Source: Caballeronia sp. LZ062 (GTDB lineage: Bacteria > Pseudomonadota > Gammaproteobacteria > Burkholderiales > Burkholderiaceae). From it: 64,000 bases of DNA. Made by a program: the position numbers and the translations under genes. Of this stretch, positions 19,816 through 33,801 are shown in pieces. The stretch is taken from contig NZ_JARTWB010000002.1 of NCBI RefSeq assembly GCF_031450785.1, positions 1,922,001 through 1,986,000 of the forward strand. The letters are read 5' to 3'. How positions within the stretch are numbered: position 1 is the first letter of the stretch; every line of letters begins with the position of its first letter. Under the pieces are notes generated by a model. That model was given only the letters and a program-made list of their open reading frames with translations. It ran no database searches and was not told the DNA's origin.

Positions 19816-20262
19816 ATGAAACTCGACGTCAAGATTCTCGACGCGCGTATGCGCGATGTCCTGCCCGCTTATGCTACGCCCGGCAGCGCCGGCCTCGACC
19901 TGCGCGCGTGTCTGGATGCGCCGCTCGTCATCGAGCCGCATCAGACGGTGCTCGTGCCGACCGGGCTCGCCACTCACCTCGCCGATCCCGGTTACGCGGC
20001 GCTGATCCTTCCGCGCTCCGGCCTCGGGCATAAGCACGGCATCGTGCTGGGCAATCTCGTCGGCCTGATCGATTCGGATTATCAAGGCCAACTGATGGTT
20101 TCCACCTGGAATCGCGGCGACACCGCGTTCACGCTGAACCCGATGGAACGGCTCGCGCAACTGGTGATCGTGCCGGTCGTGCAGGCGCAGTTCAATATCG
20201 TCGACGACTTCGAGGCAAGCGAACGCGGCGCGGGCGGATTCGGCAGCACGGGCAAGCACTGA
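19816..20262 (+). CDS. dut: Deoxyuridine triphosphatase Dut
   Basis: Trimeric dUTPase hydrolysing dUTP to dUMP and PPi, keeping uracil out of DNA. 148 residues with the five family motifs: [44 protein letters not shown], and the C-terminal Gly-rich arm [11 protein letters not shown] that closes over the active site. Last gene of the coaBC-LLM-dut unit, closed by a bidirectional terminator shared with clpA. Confidence 0.97.
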   Translation: MKLDVKILDARMRDVLPAYATPGSAGLDLRACLDAPLVIEPHQTVLVPTGLATHLADPGYAALILPRSGLGHKHGIVLGNLVGLIDSDYQGQLMVSTWNRGDTAFTLNPMERLAQLVIVPVVQAQFNIVDDFEASERGAGGFGSTGKH

Positions 20263-20280
20263 GCTTTCTCGGGACGAAAA

Positions 20281-20315
20281 AAAACGGCGCGTTCGTCAAG
20301 AACGCGCCGTTTTTC
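20281..20315. terminator. Bidirectional terminator between dut and clpA
   Basis: AAAACGGCGCGTTC-GTCAA-GAACGCGCCGTTTTT: a perfect stem with A-runs on one side and T-runs on the other, so it serves both convergent genes. Confidence 0.92.
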
Positions 20316-20333
20316 TTTGAGGCTAACCGACGA

Positions 20334-22633
<2,300 letters not shown>

Positions 22634-22637
<4 letters not shown>

Positions 22638-22948
22638 GCTTCCTCCATCACGCACTGCAGCGGGTGCCCCGCTTGCCGTGCATGGCTAACGACTTGCTCA
22701 ACTTTGGTCGACGCAATATCCCGCGTATAGACCCCACAAACTCCCCTGCCCTCGCGATGAACCTTCAGCATGATCTGCGTCGCAGTCTCACGATCTTTAT
22801 TAAAGTATTCCTGCACGATCATCACGACGAATTCCATCGGCGTGAAGTCGTCATTCAGCAGCACCACCTTGTACATCGCCGGCTTCTTGAGCTTCTGCTC
22901 CTGCCGCTCGAGTACCGTGCCATCCTGCTTGTTGGGATTTATCGCCAT
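22634..22948 (-). CDS. clpS: ATP-dependent Clp protease adaptor ClpS
   Basis: Small adaptor that binds N-terminal bulky/hydrophobic residues and hands substrates to ClpA. 104 residues. The unstructured N-terminal tail (1-23) is followed by the core [20 protein letters not shown], where the N-degron pocket residues (NDD/T/M) are intact, then the [16 protein letters not shown] region and a typical end. Overlaps clpA by four bases. The usual neighbour, a cold-shock gene, lies divergently upstream, a conserved arrangement in beta-proteobacteria. Confidence 0.98.
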
Positions 22949-23466
22949 ACACCCATTCTAAACAACACGGACGCCTTCGCAATTGCCGCTCCAGCACTGG
23001 CCGCACGGCCCTATGGTATGGCTGGAAAACGCGCAGTGCGCCACGACCGTCCATCGAATCCTGCCGGCGCCCAACCTTCGGCGCGGGCCCGCTTGAACCT
23101 CGTCGAATCCAGTATCGCACAGCTTCAAAAAAAACAAACTGCACGGACGTTGGCGGGCTGCCGGGCGTATCACACAAGTGAGACGATTATGCGACTTTTC
23201 AAGATGCCTTGCTTGGACGGCGGCGCACACGGGAAAGCAGGAATTACCCTACGAATGCAGCCTATGCAACGAGCTTATCGGCCATCCCAAAAATTCCTTG
23301 ACACCTGATTTAAGAGCTTTAACAATCAAACTGGCACTTTTTTCCGGGGACATCGGGCAAAAAAGGCCGAGGGGAGCTTGTGAGGAGGGGGCGGTTCGCT
23401 GTGGGGTGGGCCGTCGAGCTTTTCGAGCGTGCTCTGGTTGCGACGAGAGTTAGAGGGGAAGTACGA
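22949..23466. promoter_or_regulatory. 518-base clpS/cspA divergent intergenic region with cspA promoter and long leader
   Basis: I see no gene here. The rightward half has TTGACA at 23299-23304, a 17-base spacer and AACAAT at 23322-23327, a fair sigma-70 promoter. Transcription from there would give an untranslated leader of roughly 130 bases before the cold-shock gene, as typical of cspA mRNAs. The clpS promoter must lie in the left half, but I cannot pick it with confidence. Confidence 0.5.
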
Positions 23467-23673
23467 ATGTCTACTGGTACGGTCAAGTGGTTCAATGACG
23501 CGAAAGGCTACGGATTCATCACGCCCGACGAAGGCGGCGAGGATCTGTTCGCACATTTCTCGGCGATTCAGATGAATGGTTTCAAGACGCTCAAGGAAGG
23601 CCAAAAGGTTTCTTTCGAGATCGTCCAGGGACCGAAAGGCAAACAGGCATCGAACATCCAGGACGCAGCCTGA
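23467..23673 (+). CDS. cspA: Cold-shock domain protein CspA-family
   Basis: 68-residue single cold-shock domain: an RNA/ssDNA chaperone that melts mRNA secondary structure. [20 protein letters not shown] carries RNP1 (KGYGFI), and DLFAHFS is RNP2. The frame is open upstream to 23380 but the ATG at 23467 is the family start, preceded by a GAGGGGAAG ribosome site. A long untranslated leader and a tight terminator flank it. Whether it is cold-induced or constitutive cannot be read from the sequence. Confidence 0.96.
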   Translation: MSTGTVKWFNDAKGYGFITPDEGGEDLFAHFSAIQMNGFKTLKEGQKVSFEIVQGPKGKQASNIQDAA

Positions 23674-23698
23674 CCGTTCGGGTGCATTGACCGCCATG

Positions 23699-23726
23699 AA
23701 ACCCGGCCTAGCGCCGGGTTTTTTTA
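23699..23726 (+). terminator. Rho-independent terminator of cspA
   Basis: AACCCGGC-CTAGC-GCCGGGTT followed by a T run, 26 bases after the cspA stop codon. Confidence 0.88.
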
Positions 23727-23747
23727 TGCTTGCTCGCGCGACGGATC

Positions 23748-23781
23748 CGCGTGCCGGCTCTCGACCGATAGCCGGCACGCG
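23748..23781. terminator. Strong hairpin downstream of icd
   Basis: CGCGTGCCGGCT-N10-AGCCGGCACGCG: a perfect 12-base stem lying four bases beyond the icd stop codon. No T run follows on the icd strand, so it may be an mRNA 3'-end stabiliser or a weak terminator. Confidence 0.55.
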
Positions 23782-23785
23782 CCGA

Positions 23786-25042
<1,257 letters not shown>

Positions 25043-25285
25043 GGTCGACTCCAAAGAAGGCCGGACTTGAAATAGGTTGGCGCGGGCGCTCGCTGCTGCC
25101 GCGCCATTGCTTTCATTCTATGCACGGCGCGCGGGCAGCAACCCCCTCGCGAGGCGTGGCAATGGGAGAAACGGATCGCAAACCATTATGCATTAAGATG
25201 CCGCATTCACGCCCCGGCGCCCTGCCCGCGCGTGCCTTCACATGCTTTCCTTGCTTTCCCTGATCTTTCGTCCCGCCCGCTGCCG

Positions 25286-25861
25286 ATGCCGCTCGTCGCT
25301 CTCAACAAACCCTTCGGCACCATCTGCCAGTTCTCCGCACACGAAACGCGTGCGTCGCTCGGTGATTTCGTGAAGGTGCCGGGCGTTTATCCGGCCGGCC
25401 GGCTCGACGCGGACAGCGAAGGCCTGCTGCTTCTCACCGACGACGGCGCGCTGCAGGCGCGCATCGCCGAGCCGCGCCACAAGCTCGTCAAGCGATATTG
25501 GGCGCAAGTCGAAGGCGCGCCCGGCGACGATACGCTCGCGCGGCTGGCGAAAGGCGTCGATCTCGGCGACTACGTGACGCGCCCGTGCCGCACGGCCTTC
25601 GTCGCGGAACAGGACGTCGAAAGACTGTGGCCGCGTAATCCGCCGATCCGCTATCGCGCCGCGATTCCGACGAGATGGATCGAGCTTGCGATCACCGAAG
25701 GCAAGAACCGGCAGGTCCGGCGCATGACGGCGGCGGTCGGTTTTCCCACGCTGCGGCTGGTGCGCGTGGCGATCGGCGCGCTCGATGTGTTCTCGCTCGG
25801 CCTCGCGCCCGGTGAAAGCGTCGACGTGCCGGCGCGTTCGCCGTGGCAAGGCGAGCATTAA
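25286..25861 (+). CDS. rluE: 23S rRNA pseudouridine synthase, RluE type
   Basis: RsuA/RluE-family pseudouridine synthase, expected to modify 23S rRNA U2457. 191 residues from the ATG at 25286 (MPLVALNKPFGTICQFS); a GTG at 25232 would add 18 residues that look unrelated to the family. The catalytic aspartate lies in AGRLDADSEGLLLLTDDG, and the C-terminal RNA-site motif EGKNRQVRRMTAAVGFPTLRLVR is intact. It lacks an S4 domain, as RluE does. The divergent placement next to icd supports the RluE assignment. Confidence 0.9.
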   Translation: MPLVALNKPFGTICQFSAHETRASLGDFVKVPGVYPAGRLDADSEGLLLLTDDGALQARIAEPRHKLVKRYWAQVEGAPGDDTLARLAKGVDLGDYVTRPCRTAFVAEQDVERLWPRNPPIRYRAAIPTRWIELAITEGKNRQVRRMTAAVGFPTLRLVRVAIGALDVFSLGLAPGESVDVPARSPWQGEH

Positions 25862-26210
25862 ATCGCATTCACTGTCCCGCATGGCCGTTTCACCAAACGC
25901 GCCGAATTGCCGCGCACCGCACTCGACAAGATTTTTTTCATCTGCCGCGTGAAACGGCGCGAAATCGCGTCAACCGACTCTTTAGACGAGGCGTTAAGGG
26001 CCACAGATGCCGCACAAAGCTATCCGGCATGAACGACTCGGCCTTTCGATTAACCTGTGTGCTCCAGGCATTTTGAAAGGAACAAACGTTCACAGCCGTA
26101 TCGAGTTTTTTTGCCGATACGACTGTCAACCGAAAGGTGGATGGCTCGTTTACCGACATGACTCATTGACCGGGTCGTTTGGTTAATTAACTCAAGCTGA
26201 GGATTCACAA
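25862..26210. promoter_or_regulatory. 349-base leader region of the Lys/His-rich small protein
   Basis: No gene is convincing here and the stretch is less GC-rich than its surroundings. It contains a 12-base-stem inverted repeat at 26092-26126 and the perfect palindrome GTTAATTAAC at 26182-26191, just before the ribosome site of the small secreted protein. A promoter is likely but I cannot place one reliably. Confidence 0.45.
26092..26126. repeat. Inverted repeat with poly-T loop
   Basis: ACAGCCGTATCG pairs with CGATACGACTGT (one G-T wobble) around an 11-base loop AGTTTTTTTGC. It could be an RNA hairpin in a long 5' leader or a small-RNA element. Confidence 0.55.
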
Positions 26211-26423
26211 ATGAACAAACTGATCGCTGCTCTCGTCGCTGGCCTGTTCGCAACGGCTGCATTCGCACAAGCTTCGGCTCCGGAAGCGGCTGCTCCGGCT
26301 GCTGCGTCGGCTGCTTCGGCACCGGCTCACAAGGCTGCCAAGAAGCACTCGCACAAGAAGTCGCATAAGAAGTCGCACAAGGCTGCTGCTTCGGCACCGG
26401 AAGCTGCTTCCGCAGCTCAGTAA
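26211..26423 (+). CDS. Small secreted Ala/Lys/His-rich protein (acid-shock-like)
   Basis: A 70-residue protein with a clear Sec signal (MNKLIAALVAGLFATAAFA, cleavage near AFA-QA). The mature peptide consists almost only of Ala, Ser, Pro, Lys and His. Two copies of an APEAA/SAPEAAS block flank a basic centre KKHSHKKSHKKSHK. Codons repeat almost perfectly there (aagaagtcgca units), suggesting growth by slippage. Composition and layout recall the periplasmic acid-shock protein Asr, which buffers or binds in acid, but sequence homology is not demonstrable by eye. It has its own ribosome site and terminator, so it is a monocistronic gene. Function is unknown: metal (His) binding or polyanion binding are possible. 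Confidence 0.75.
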   Translation: MNKLIAALVAGLFATAAFAQASAPEAAAPAAASAASAPAHKAAKKHSHKKSHKKSHKAAASAPEAASAAQ

Positions 26424-26486
26424 GTTCGTTGTAAGACGCGGTATAGCGAAGCTAAAAACGAGCATTACCGCCGTCTTAACGGCGTT

Positions 26487-26524
26487 AAAGGGCAGATCGC
26501 CGAATGGCAATCTGCCCTTTTGTT
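26487..26524 (+). terminator. Rho-independent terminator of the small secreted protein gene
   Basis: AAAGGGCAGAT pairs perfectly with ATCTGCCCTTT, followed by TTGTTTT. An inner GCC-GAAT-GGC extends the stem. Confidence 0.88.
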
Positions 26525-26658
26525 TTGCAGTTCACCTTTCCCGCGTTTGATTTCGCGCGCCGCCGCGACGCCTTTCGCATTCGCGCCGCGCTTCAAGTAA
26601 CATGCGCGGGGCGGCTCTTTCTTTCCAACGCGGACGATCGATTTTCAAGGAGCATCGT

Positions 26659-27207
26659 GTGAATTCGCTGTTGCTTTCCCTGCGCGCGTTGCGCGTGCCA
26701 TTCCCCTTTACTGAAATCATTTCGCTCGCGCGGGCCGTTCGTCGTCTGCGCGCGCTCGTTATCGCGGTGCTGTTGCCGTTCGCCGCACTTTCGCTGGCGC
26801 AGGCGCAGGCCATGCCGCCCGGCGCGAAGCAGCCGTCGGACTTTCCGCGCGCGAAGCTGACCGCCGGCATGTTCGTGATCGACGCCGCCGTCGCCGCCAA
26901 CGACGCAGACCGCGAGCAAGGTCTCATGTATCGCACCCAACTCGCGCCGAACGAAGGCATGCTCTTCGTGTTCAATGAGAACGCCGTGCATTGCTTCTGG
27001 ATGAAGAACACGTTGATCCCGCTGTCGATCGCGTTCATTCGCGCCGACGGCACGATCACCGACATCGATGAAATGCAAGCGGAAACCGAGAATAACCATT
27101 GCCCGCGCAACAACGGCGTGTACGCGCTGGAAATGAGCAAGGGCTGGTTCACGGCCAAGGGCATCAAACCGGGCATGAAAATCAAGGGGTTGCCGGGCGC
27201 GCAGTGA
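26659..27207 (+). CDS. DUF192 family secreted protein
   Basis: Member of the DUF192 family, small beta-proteins of unknown function found in bacteria and archaea. The GTG at 26659 is chosen because AAGGAG lies seven bases upstream. It gives 182 residues with an N-terminal basic region and signal segment (about residues 32-51, ending LSLAQAQA), so it is exported. Family motifs follow: ADREQGLMYRTQLAPNEGMLFVF, then FWMKNTLIPLSIAFI and the YALEMSKGWF end. It is an independent gene with its own terminator. No function should be assigned. Confidence 0.87.
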   Translation: MNSLLLSLRALRVPFPFTEIISLARAVRRLRALVIAVLLPFAALSLAQAQAMPPGAKQPSDFPRAKLTAGMFVIDAAVAANDADREQGLMYRTQLAPNEGMLFVFNENAVHCFWMKNTLIPLSIAFIRADGTITDIDEMQAETENNHCPRNNGVYALEMSKGWFTAKGIKPGMKIKGLPGAQ

Positions 27208-27230
27208 AGCGCGTTGTCGGAAACGAGCCA

Positions 27231-27262
27231 AACGGCGTGTCGCGTGACGCGCCGTTTTTTTT
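27231..27262 (+). terminator. Rho-independent terminator of the DUF192 gene
   Basis: AACGGCG...CGCCGTT with an internal GTCGCGTGAC loop, then eight Ts. The remaining 200 bases up to the EF-G gene carry no gene; a weak CTGCAA-N17-TATCCT box pair ends at 27360. Confidence 0.85.
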
Positions 27263-27468
27263 CGCCCGCGCGAGCCGCGACGGAGTCGCGGACACCGTTT
27301 GCCGCAACGTTCGACCGGGCTGGCAAGATTCCTGCAAAGAGCTTGTCTACGCGCTATCCTAAAAAGATCGCATGAAGCCGAAGCAACAGCTCAAGCGCTG
27401 CTTTGCATGGCACCCGCGTCCGGCGTTAAGCCGCCGGCCCGGGTCGACATTTCTCACAGGAGGTTCAC

Positions 27469-29574
<2,106 letters not shown>

Positions 29575-29612
29575 TCGCCGCCCGGTGAAGGCGCTTCGCC
29601 GTGTAATATCGG

Positions 29613-29653
29613 AAGTCCGTTGCTCGCGCGGTGTCGGCGGCAACGGACTTTTT
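29613..29653 (+). terminator. Terminator-like hairpin after the EF-G gene
   Basis: AAGTCCGTTGC and GCAACGGACTT pair perfectly across a 16-base GC-rich loop and are followed by Ts. Confidence 0.75.
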
Positions 29654-29675
29654 CTATCTGTAGACCAGAGGCACC

Positions 29676-30155
29676 ATGAGCGACGCACATCATATCGATT
29701 GGCGCGAAAACGGCGTCAAGGTCATCAAGGGCGATCAGCTCGACACCAACACGCCGCAGACGCCGGGCATGAACCGCGCGGCCGCCATCGACGCGGCGCG
29801 CGTCGGCGCGCAAAAGATCTGGGCGGGAACAGTCACGATTCACCCGAACGCCAAGACCGGCGCGCACCATCACGGCGCGCTCGAAAGCGTCATCTACATC
29901 GTGCGCGGTCAGGCGCGTATGCGCTGGGGCGAGCATCTCGAATTCACGGCGGAGGCCGGTCCCGGCGATTTCATCTTCGTGCCGCCGTACGTGCCGCATC
30001 AGGAAATCAACGCGAGCACGGATGAGCCGCTCGAATGCGTGCTCGTGCGCAGCGACAACGAAGCGGTCGTCGTGAATCTGAATATCGACGCGGTCGAAAC
30101 GCCCGAAGAAGTCTTTTGGGTCGATCCCATTCACAAGCATCCGCACGAGCATTGA
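29676..30155 (+). CDS. Cupin-domain protein
   Basis: Single-domain cupin of 159 residues. Motif 1 is seen as GAHHHGALESVIYIVRG and motif 2 as PGDFIFVPPYVPHQEIN, giving a likely metal site of three histidines and a glutamate. The C-terminus is His-rich (PIHKHPHEH). Function in this broad family ranges from dioxygenases to isomerases and sugar or oxalate binding, and no substrate is indicated. It lies after the EF-G terminator and 120 bases before the ABC importer operon, with no evident link to either. Confidence 0.85.
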   Translation: MSDAHHIDWRENGVKVIKGDQLDTNTPQTPGMNRAAAIDAARVGAQKIWAGTVTIHPNAKTGAHHHGALESVIYIVRGQARMRWGEHLEFTAEAGPGDFIFVPPYVPHQEINASTDEPLECVLVRSDNEAVVVNLNIDAVETPEEVFWVDPIHKHPHEH

Positions 30156-30275
30156 GGCGCCGCGCAACCAAGCGGCGCATTCCTTGCTTCCACGCCGAGA
30201 CGCGCTGACTTCGCGTCACATCGGCGAAGCGACAGACAACGACAACCCGACAACACGCACAGGAAACGATCACCG

Positions 30276-31937
30276 ATGAGACAAGCATCGACGGACGCGC
30301 ATCACCTCGAGCTCGCGCGCGAAAGCGCGGGCGAACTGGGCAATCACGCGATCGACGAGTTCATGGCCGGCCGCCTCACGCGGCGCGAATTGCTGCGGCA
30401 CGCGAGCGTGCTGGGCTTCGCGCTGTCGGCGGGCGGGCTTCTCGGCATGCCGGCGGCGCGCGCACAAGGCGCGGGCAAGCCCGGCGGCACGATCCGCGTC
30501 GCGCATATGACGCCTGCGGGCGCGGTCGATCCGCTGACCGTCACCGATGCGGCCGGACTCGTCCTCATCAATCAGACCGGCGAATTCCTGATCGACGATG
30601 ACAGCGAAACGCTCACGCTGCGCCCTGCCCTTGCGCTCTCGTGGTCGTCGAACGCGACGGGCGATGTCTGGACCTTCAAGCTGCGTCCGAACGTCAAATT
30701 CCACGACGGCCAGCCGATGACCGCGAAGGACGTCGCGGCGACCTTCAACCGCCTGGCCGATCCGGGCGCGGGATCAGCGGCGCTGTCGGTGCTGAAGGGC
30801 GTGCTGTCGAAAAATTCTGCGAAAGCTGTTGACGACCACACCGTCGAGTTCCATCTCGACGCGCCAAACGGCAATTTCCCGTATTACGTTTCCTCTGACA
30901 ACTACAACGCGGTGATTCTGCCCGCGAACTTCAGCGGTGCGTACGAGAAGTCGTTCATGGGCACGGGCGCGCTGAAGCTGGAGAAGTACACGCCCAAGGT
31001 CGGCGCGTCGTTCGTGCGCAATCCGGACTACTGGGGCGACAAGTCGCTGCCCGACCGCGTGCAGTTCTCGTTCTACGCGGATCAGCAGGCGCAACTCCTC
31101 GCGATGCAAGGCCGTCAGGCCGACGTGATGGGCGACTTCACGGTGCAAGGCGGCGTCTCCATGCTGACGAACCCGCAGTTCAAGGTGCTCGGCGCGAAGT
31201 CGAGTTCGCATCGGCAGATTCACATGCGCTGCGACATGGGCGCGTTCAAGGACAAGCGCGTGCGTCAGGCGCTCGCGCTCGCGATCAATCGCGAAGTCAT
31301 CGTGAAGGGGCTGTTTCGCGGGCGCGCGGTCGTCGGCAACGACAGCCCGTTCGCGCCGGTCTTTCCGTCGAGCGATCTCACCGTGCCGCAGCGGCATCTC
31401 GACATCGCGAAGGCGAAGCAGTTGATGAGCGAAGCGGGCGTGGCCAACGGCTTCGACGTGACGCTCACGACCGAGAAGTACATGGAGATTCCCGACCTCG
31501 CCGTGGTCGTGCAGAACGCGGCGAAGGCAATCGGCATCCGCATCGCGCTGAAGGTGGAGAGCCAGGACCTGTACTACGGCTCGGGCACGTTCGGCAAATC
31601 GGACTGGCTGGATTCGCCGCTCGGCATCACGGATTACGGACATCGCGGCGTGCCGAACGTGTTCCTGAACGCGCCGCTCACGAGCAGCGGCACGTGGAAC
31701 GCGGCGCACTTCAAGAACGCGGAATACGACAAGCTCGTCACGCAGTTCGTCGCGGCGCTCGACGTGGCCTCGCAGAAGAAGCTCTCCGGCCAGATTCAGC
31801 GCCTCTTGCTCGACGAAACGCCAGTCGTCATTCCGTACTTCTACGACCAGTTGATCGTCACGCGCGCGAACGTGTCGGGCGTGCGCTTCAACGCGATCTC
31901 GCAAATGTGGTTCGACCGCGCGACGGTGGCCGCTTGA
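30276..31937 (+). CDS. Peptide/nickel-type ABC transporter substrate-binding protein (SBP_bac_5)
   Basis: Periplasmic solute-binding protein of the DppA/OppA cluster, 553 residues. The N-terminus carries a twin-arginine-like signal (LTRRELLRHASVLGFALSAGG, ending about residue 64 at AARAQG), about 33 residues in, so export is probably by Tat. The mature part has GGTIRVAHMTPAGAVDPLT, PALALSWSSN, TFKLRPNVKFHDG and the family domain DKRVRQALALAINREVIVKGLFRG. It is the first gene of a four-gene importer operon whose members overlap by four bases. The ligand may be a peptide, a small glycoside or an opine-like compound; the sequence does not decide. Confidence 0.92.
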   Translation: MRQASTDAHHLELARESAGELGNHAIDEFMAGRLTRRELLRHASVLGFALSAGGLLGMPAARAQGAGKPGGTIRVAHMTPAGAVDPLTVTDAAGLVLINQTGEFLIDDDSETLTLRPALALSWSSNATGDVWTFKLRPNVKFHDGQPMTAKDVAATFNRLADPGAGSAALSVLKGVLSKNSAKAVDDHTVEFHLDAPNGNFPYYVSSDNYNAVILPANFSGAYEKSFMGTGALKLEKYTPKVGASFVRNPDYWGDKSLPDRVQFSFYADQQAQLLAMQGRQADVMGDFTVQGGVSMLTNPQFKVLGAKSSSHRQIHMRCDMGAFKDKRVRQALALAINREVIVKGLFRGRAVVGNDSPFAPVFPSSDLTVPQRHLDIAKAKQLMSEAGVANGFDVTLTTEKYMEIPDLAVVVQNAAKAIGIRIALKVESQDLYYGSGTFGKSDWLDSPLGITDYGHRGVPNVFLNAPLTSSGTWNAAHFKNAEYDKLVTQFVAALDVASQKKLSGQIQRLLLDETPVVIPYFYDQLIVTRANVSGVRFNAISQMWFDRATVAA

Positions 31938-32953
31938 GCACGATCACGTCCCCGGCGGGCATCGGCGGCAAGCGCAACGGCACCGCGAAGGCGCGGCGCG
32001 TGCTGCGCTTCGTCGGCGTGCGCGTGCTGCTCGCGCTCGTCACGCTGTGGCTCTTGTCGATGATCGTGTTCGCGGGCGGACAGCTCTTGCCCGGCGACGT
32101 GGGCCGCGCGATTCTCGGCCCGCTCGCCGATGCGCGCGCCGTCGCGGCGCTCAATCATCAACTGGGCGTGGACCGGCCGCTTCTCACGCAATACACCGGC
32201 TGGATCACGCACTTCCTGCGCGGCGACATGGGCGAGTCGTACGCGTTTCGCGCGCCGGTCGCGCCGTTCATCGGCGGCGCGCTGTGGAATTCGGCGAAGC
32301 TCGGCGCGCTCGCGTTCGTGGTCGTGGTGCCGCTCGGCATCGCGGGCGGCGTCTACGCGGCGCTGCACGCGGGGCGTTGGATCGACCGGTTCATCAGCAT
32401 CGGCGGGCTTACGGCGACGGTCGTGCCGGAATTCGTGTCGTCCATCGTGCTGATTCTGATTTTCGGCGTGTGGCTGCAATGGCTGCCGATCGAGGCGAGC
32501 GCGCCCGCCAATGCGAGCGCGCTCGTGCAGTTGAAGCATCTGATTCTGCCGGTGCTGCCGCTCGTTTTCGTGTTCTTCGGCTATATCGCGCGGATGGCGC
32601 GCGCAGGCACCGTCGAGGCGCTCGACGCCGACTACACGCGCACCGCGATTCTCAAAGGCTTGCCGCGCCGCGTCGTGATCCTGCGGCATGTGCTGCGCAA
32701 TGCGCTGCTGCCGACGGTCACGGTCGCCGCGACGCAGCTCGGCTACATGATCGGCGGGCTCGTCGTCGTGGAGACACTGTTTCACTATCAGGGCATCGGC
32801 TCGCTCATCTACAACGCCGCGAAGGCCAAGGACTTTCCGATGCTCGAAGCCGGCGTGCTGACCATCGGCGTGATCTACACGGCGGCGAATCTGATCGCGG
32901 ATGCGCTCTATGTCGTGCTCAATCCGCGTCTTCGCACCGGAGGCGGCCGATGA
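31934..32953 (+). CDS. ABC transporter permease (DppB type)
   Basis: First membrane subunit of the importer, 339 residues from a TTG at 31934 that overlaps the stop of the binding-protein gene (TTGA). About six membrane spans are visible (LALVTLWLLSMIVFAGG, LAFVVVVPLGIAGGVYAAL, VPEFVSSIVLILIFGVWL and others). The ATPase-contact EAA loop is RAGTVEALDADYTRTAILKG. An alternative start upstream in the frame at 31694 lies inside the previous gene and is rejected. Confidence 0.92.
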   Translation: MSTITSPAGIGGKRNGTAKARRVLRFVGVRVLLALVTLWLLSMIVFAGGQLLPGDVGRAILGPLADARAVAALNHQLGVDRPLLTQYTGWITHFLRGDMGESYAFRAPVAPFIGGALWNSAKLGALAFVVVVPLGIAGGVYAALHAGRWIDRFISIGGLTATVVPEFVSSIVLILIFGVWLQWLPIEASAPANASALVQLKHLILPVLPLVFVFFGYIARMARAGTVEALDADYTRTAILKGLPRRVVILRHVLRNALLPTVTVAATQLGYMIGGLVVVETLFHYQGIGSLIYNAAKAKDFPMLEAGVLTIGVIYTAANLIADALYVVLNPRLRTGGGR

Positions 32954-33801
32954 GCACGCTGGCTGCCGTCAAACCGAAGCGGTTCGACGCCCTCGGCGCG
33001 CTCGCGCGTTCGGCCACGTTCGACGTCGGCGTGTTGATTCTGCTCTTTTGGGTCGTGTGCGCGCTCTTCGGGCACTGGCTCACGCCGCAAGACCCGTATG
33101 CGTCCGATCCGTTGAATTCGCTCGCCGCGCCTTCCGCCGACCACTGGTTCGGCACCGATCAGCTGGGCCGCGACGTGTTCGCGCGCGTGATCGTCGGCTC
33201 ACGCGACATTCTCACGATTGCGCCATTGGCGACGCTGCTCGGCACGGCGGCGGGCACGGCGCTCGGGCTCGTGGTCGGCTATTTCGGCGGCTGGGTGGAT
33301 GCCGTGGTCGGCCGCGCGATCGACGCGCTGCTCGCGCTGCCGCTCGTGATCGTGGCGCTGCTCGCGCTCGCCGCCGTGGGCGCGAGCAACACGACGGTGA
33401 TCCTCGTGATCGGCCTCACCTTCGCGCCGATCACCGCGCGCACGGTCCGCGCCGCCGTGCTCGGCGAGCGGCATCTCGACTACGTGCTCGCGGCGCAACT
33501 GCGCGGCGAAAACGCGTTCTACATCATGTTCGCGGAAATTCTGCCGAACGTGCTGCCGCCTATCGTCGTCGAAGCGACGGTGCGCCTCGGCTACGCGATC
33601 TTCGCGGTCGCGACGCTGTCGTTTCTCGGCTTCGGCATTCAGCCGCCTTCCGCCGACTGGGGACTCGCGCTCTCGGAAAGCTACACGCTGATGGCGGGCG
33701 GCGCGTGGTGGACGGTCGTGTTCGACGCGGCGGCGATTGCATCGCTCGTCGTCGCGGTGAATCTCGTCGCGGATGCCGTGCAAGGAGTGCTCGACCGATG
33801 A
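32950..33801 (+). CDS. ABC transporter permease (DppC type)
   Basis: Second membrane subunit, 283 residues from the ATG at 32950, overlapping the previous stop by four bases. The N-terminal DppC-type region contains TPQDPYASDPLNSLAAPS and HWFGTDQLGRDVFARVI, a signature of this subunit. The EAA-loop-like segment is HLDYVLAAQLRGENAF. It pairs with the DppB-type permease and with the fused ATPase encoded next, with which it also overlaps by four bases. Confidence 0.93.
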   Translation: MSTLAAVKPKRFDALGALARSATFDVGVLILLFWVVCALFGHWLTPQDPYASDPLNSLAAPSADHWFGTDQLGRDVFARVIVGSRDILTIAPLATLLGTAAGTALGLVVGYFGGWVDAVVGRAIDALLALPLVIVALLALAAVGASNTTVILVIGLTFAPITARTVRAAVLGERHLDYVLAAQLRGENAFYIMFAEILPNVLPPIVVEATVRLGYAIFAVATLSFLGFGIQPPSADWGLALSESYTLMAGGAWWTVVFDAAAIASLVVAVNLVADAVQGVLDR

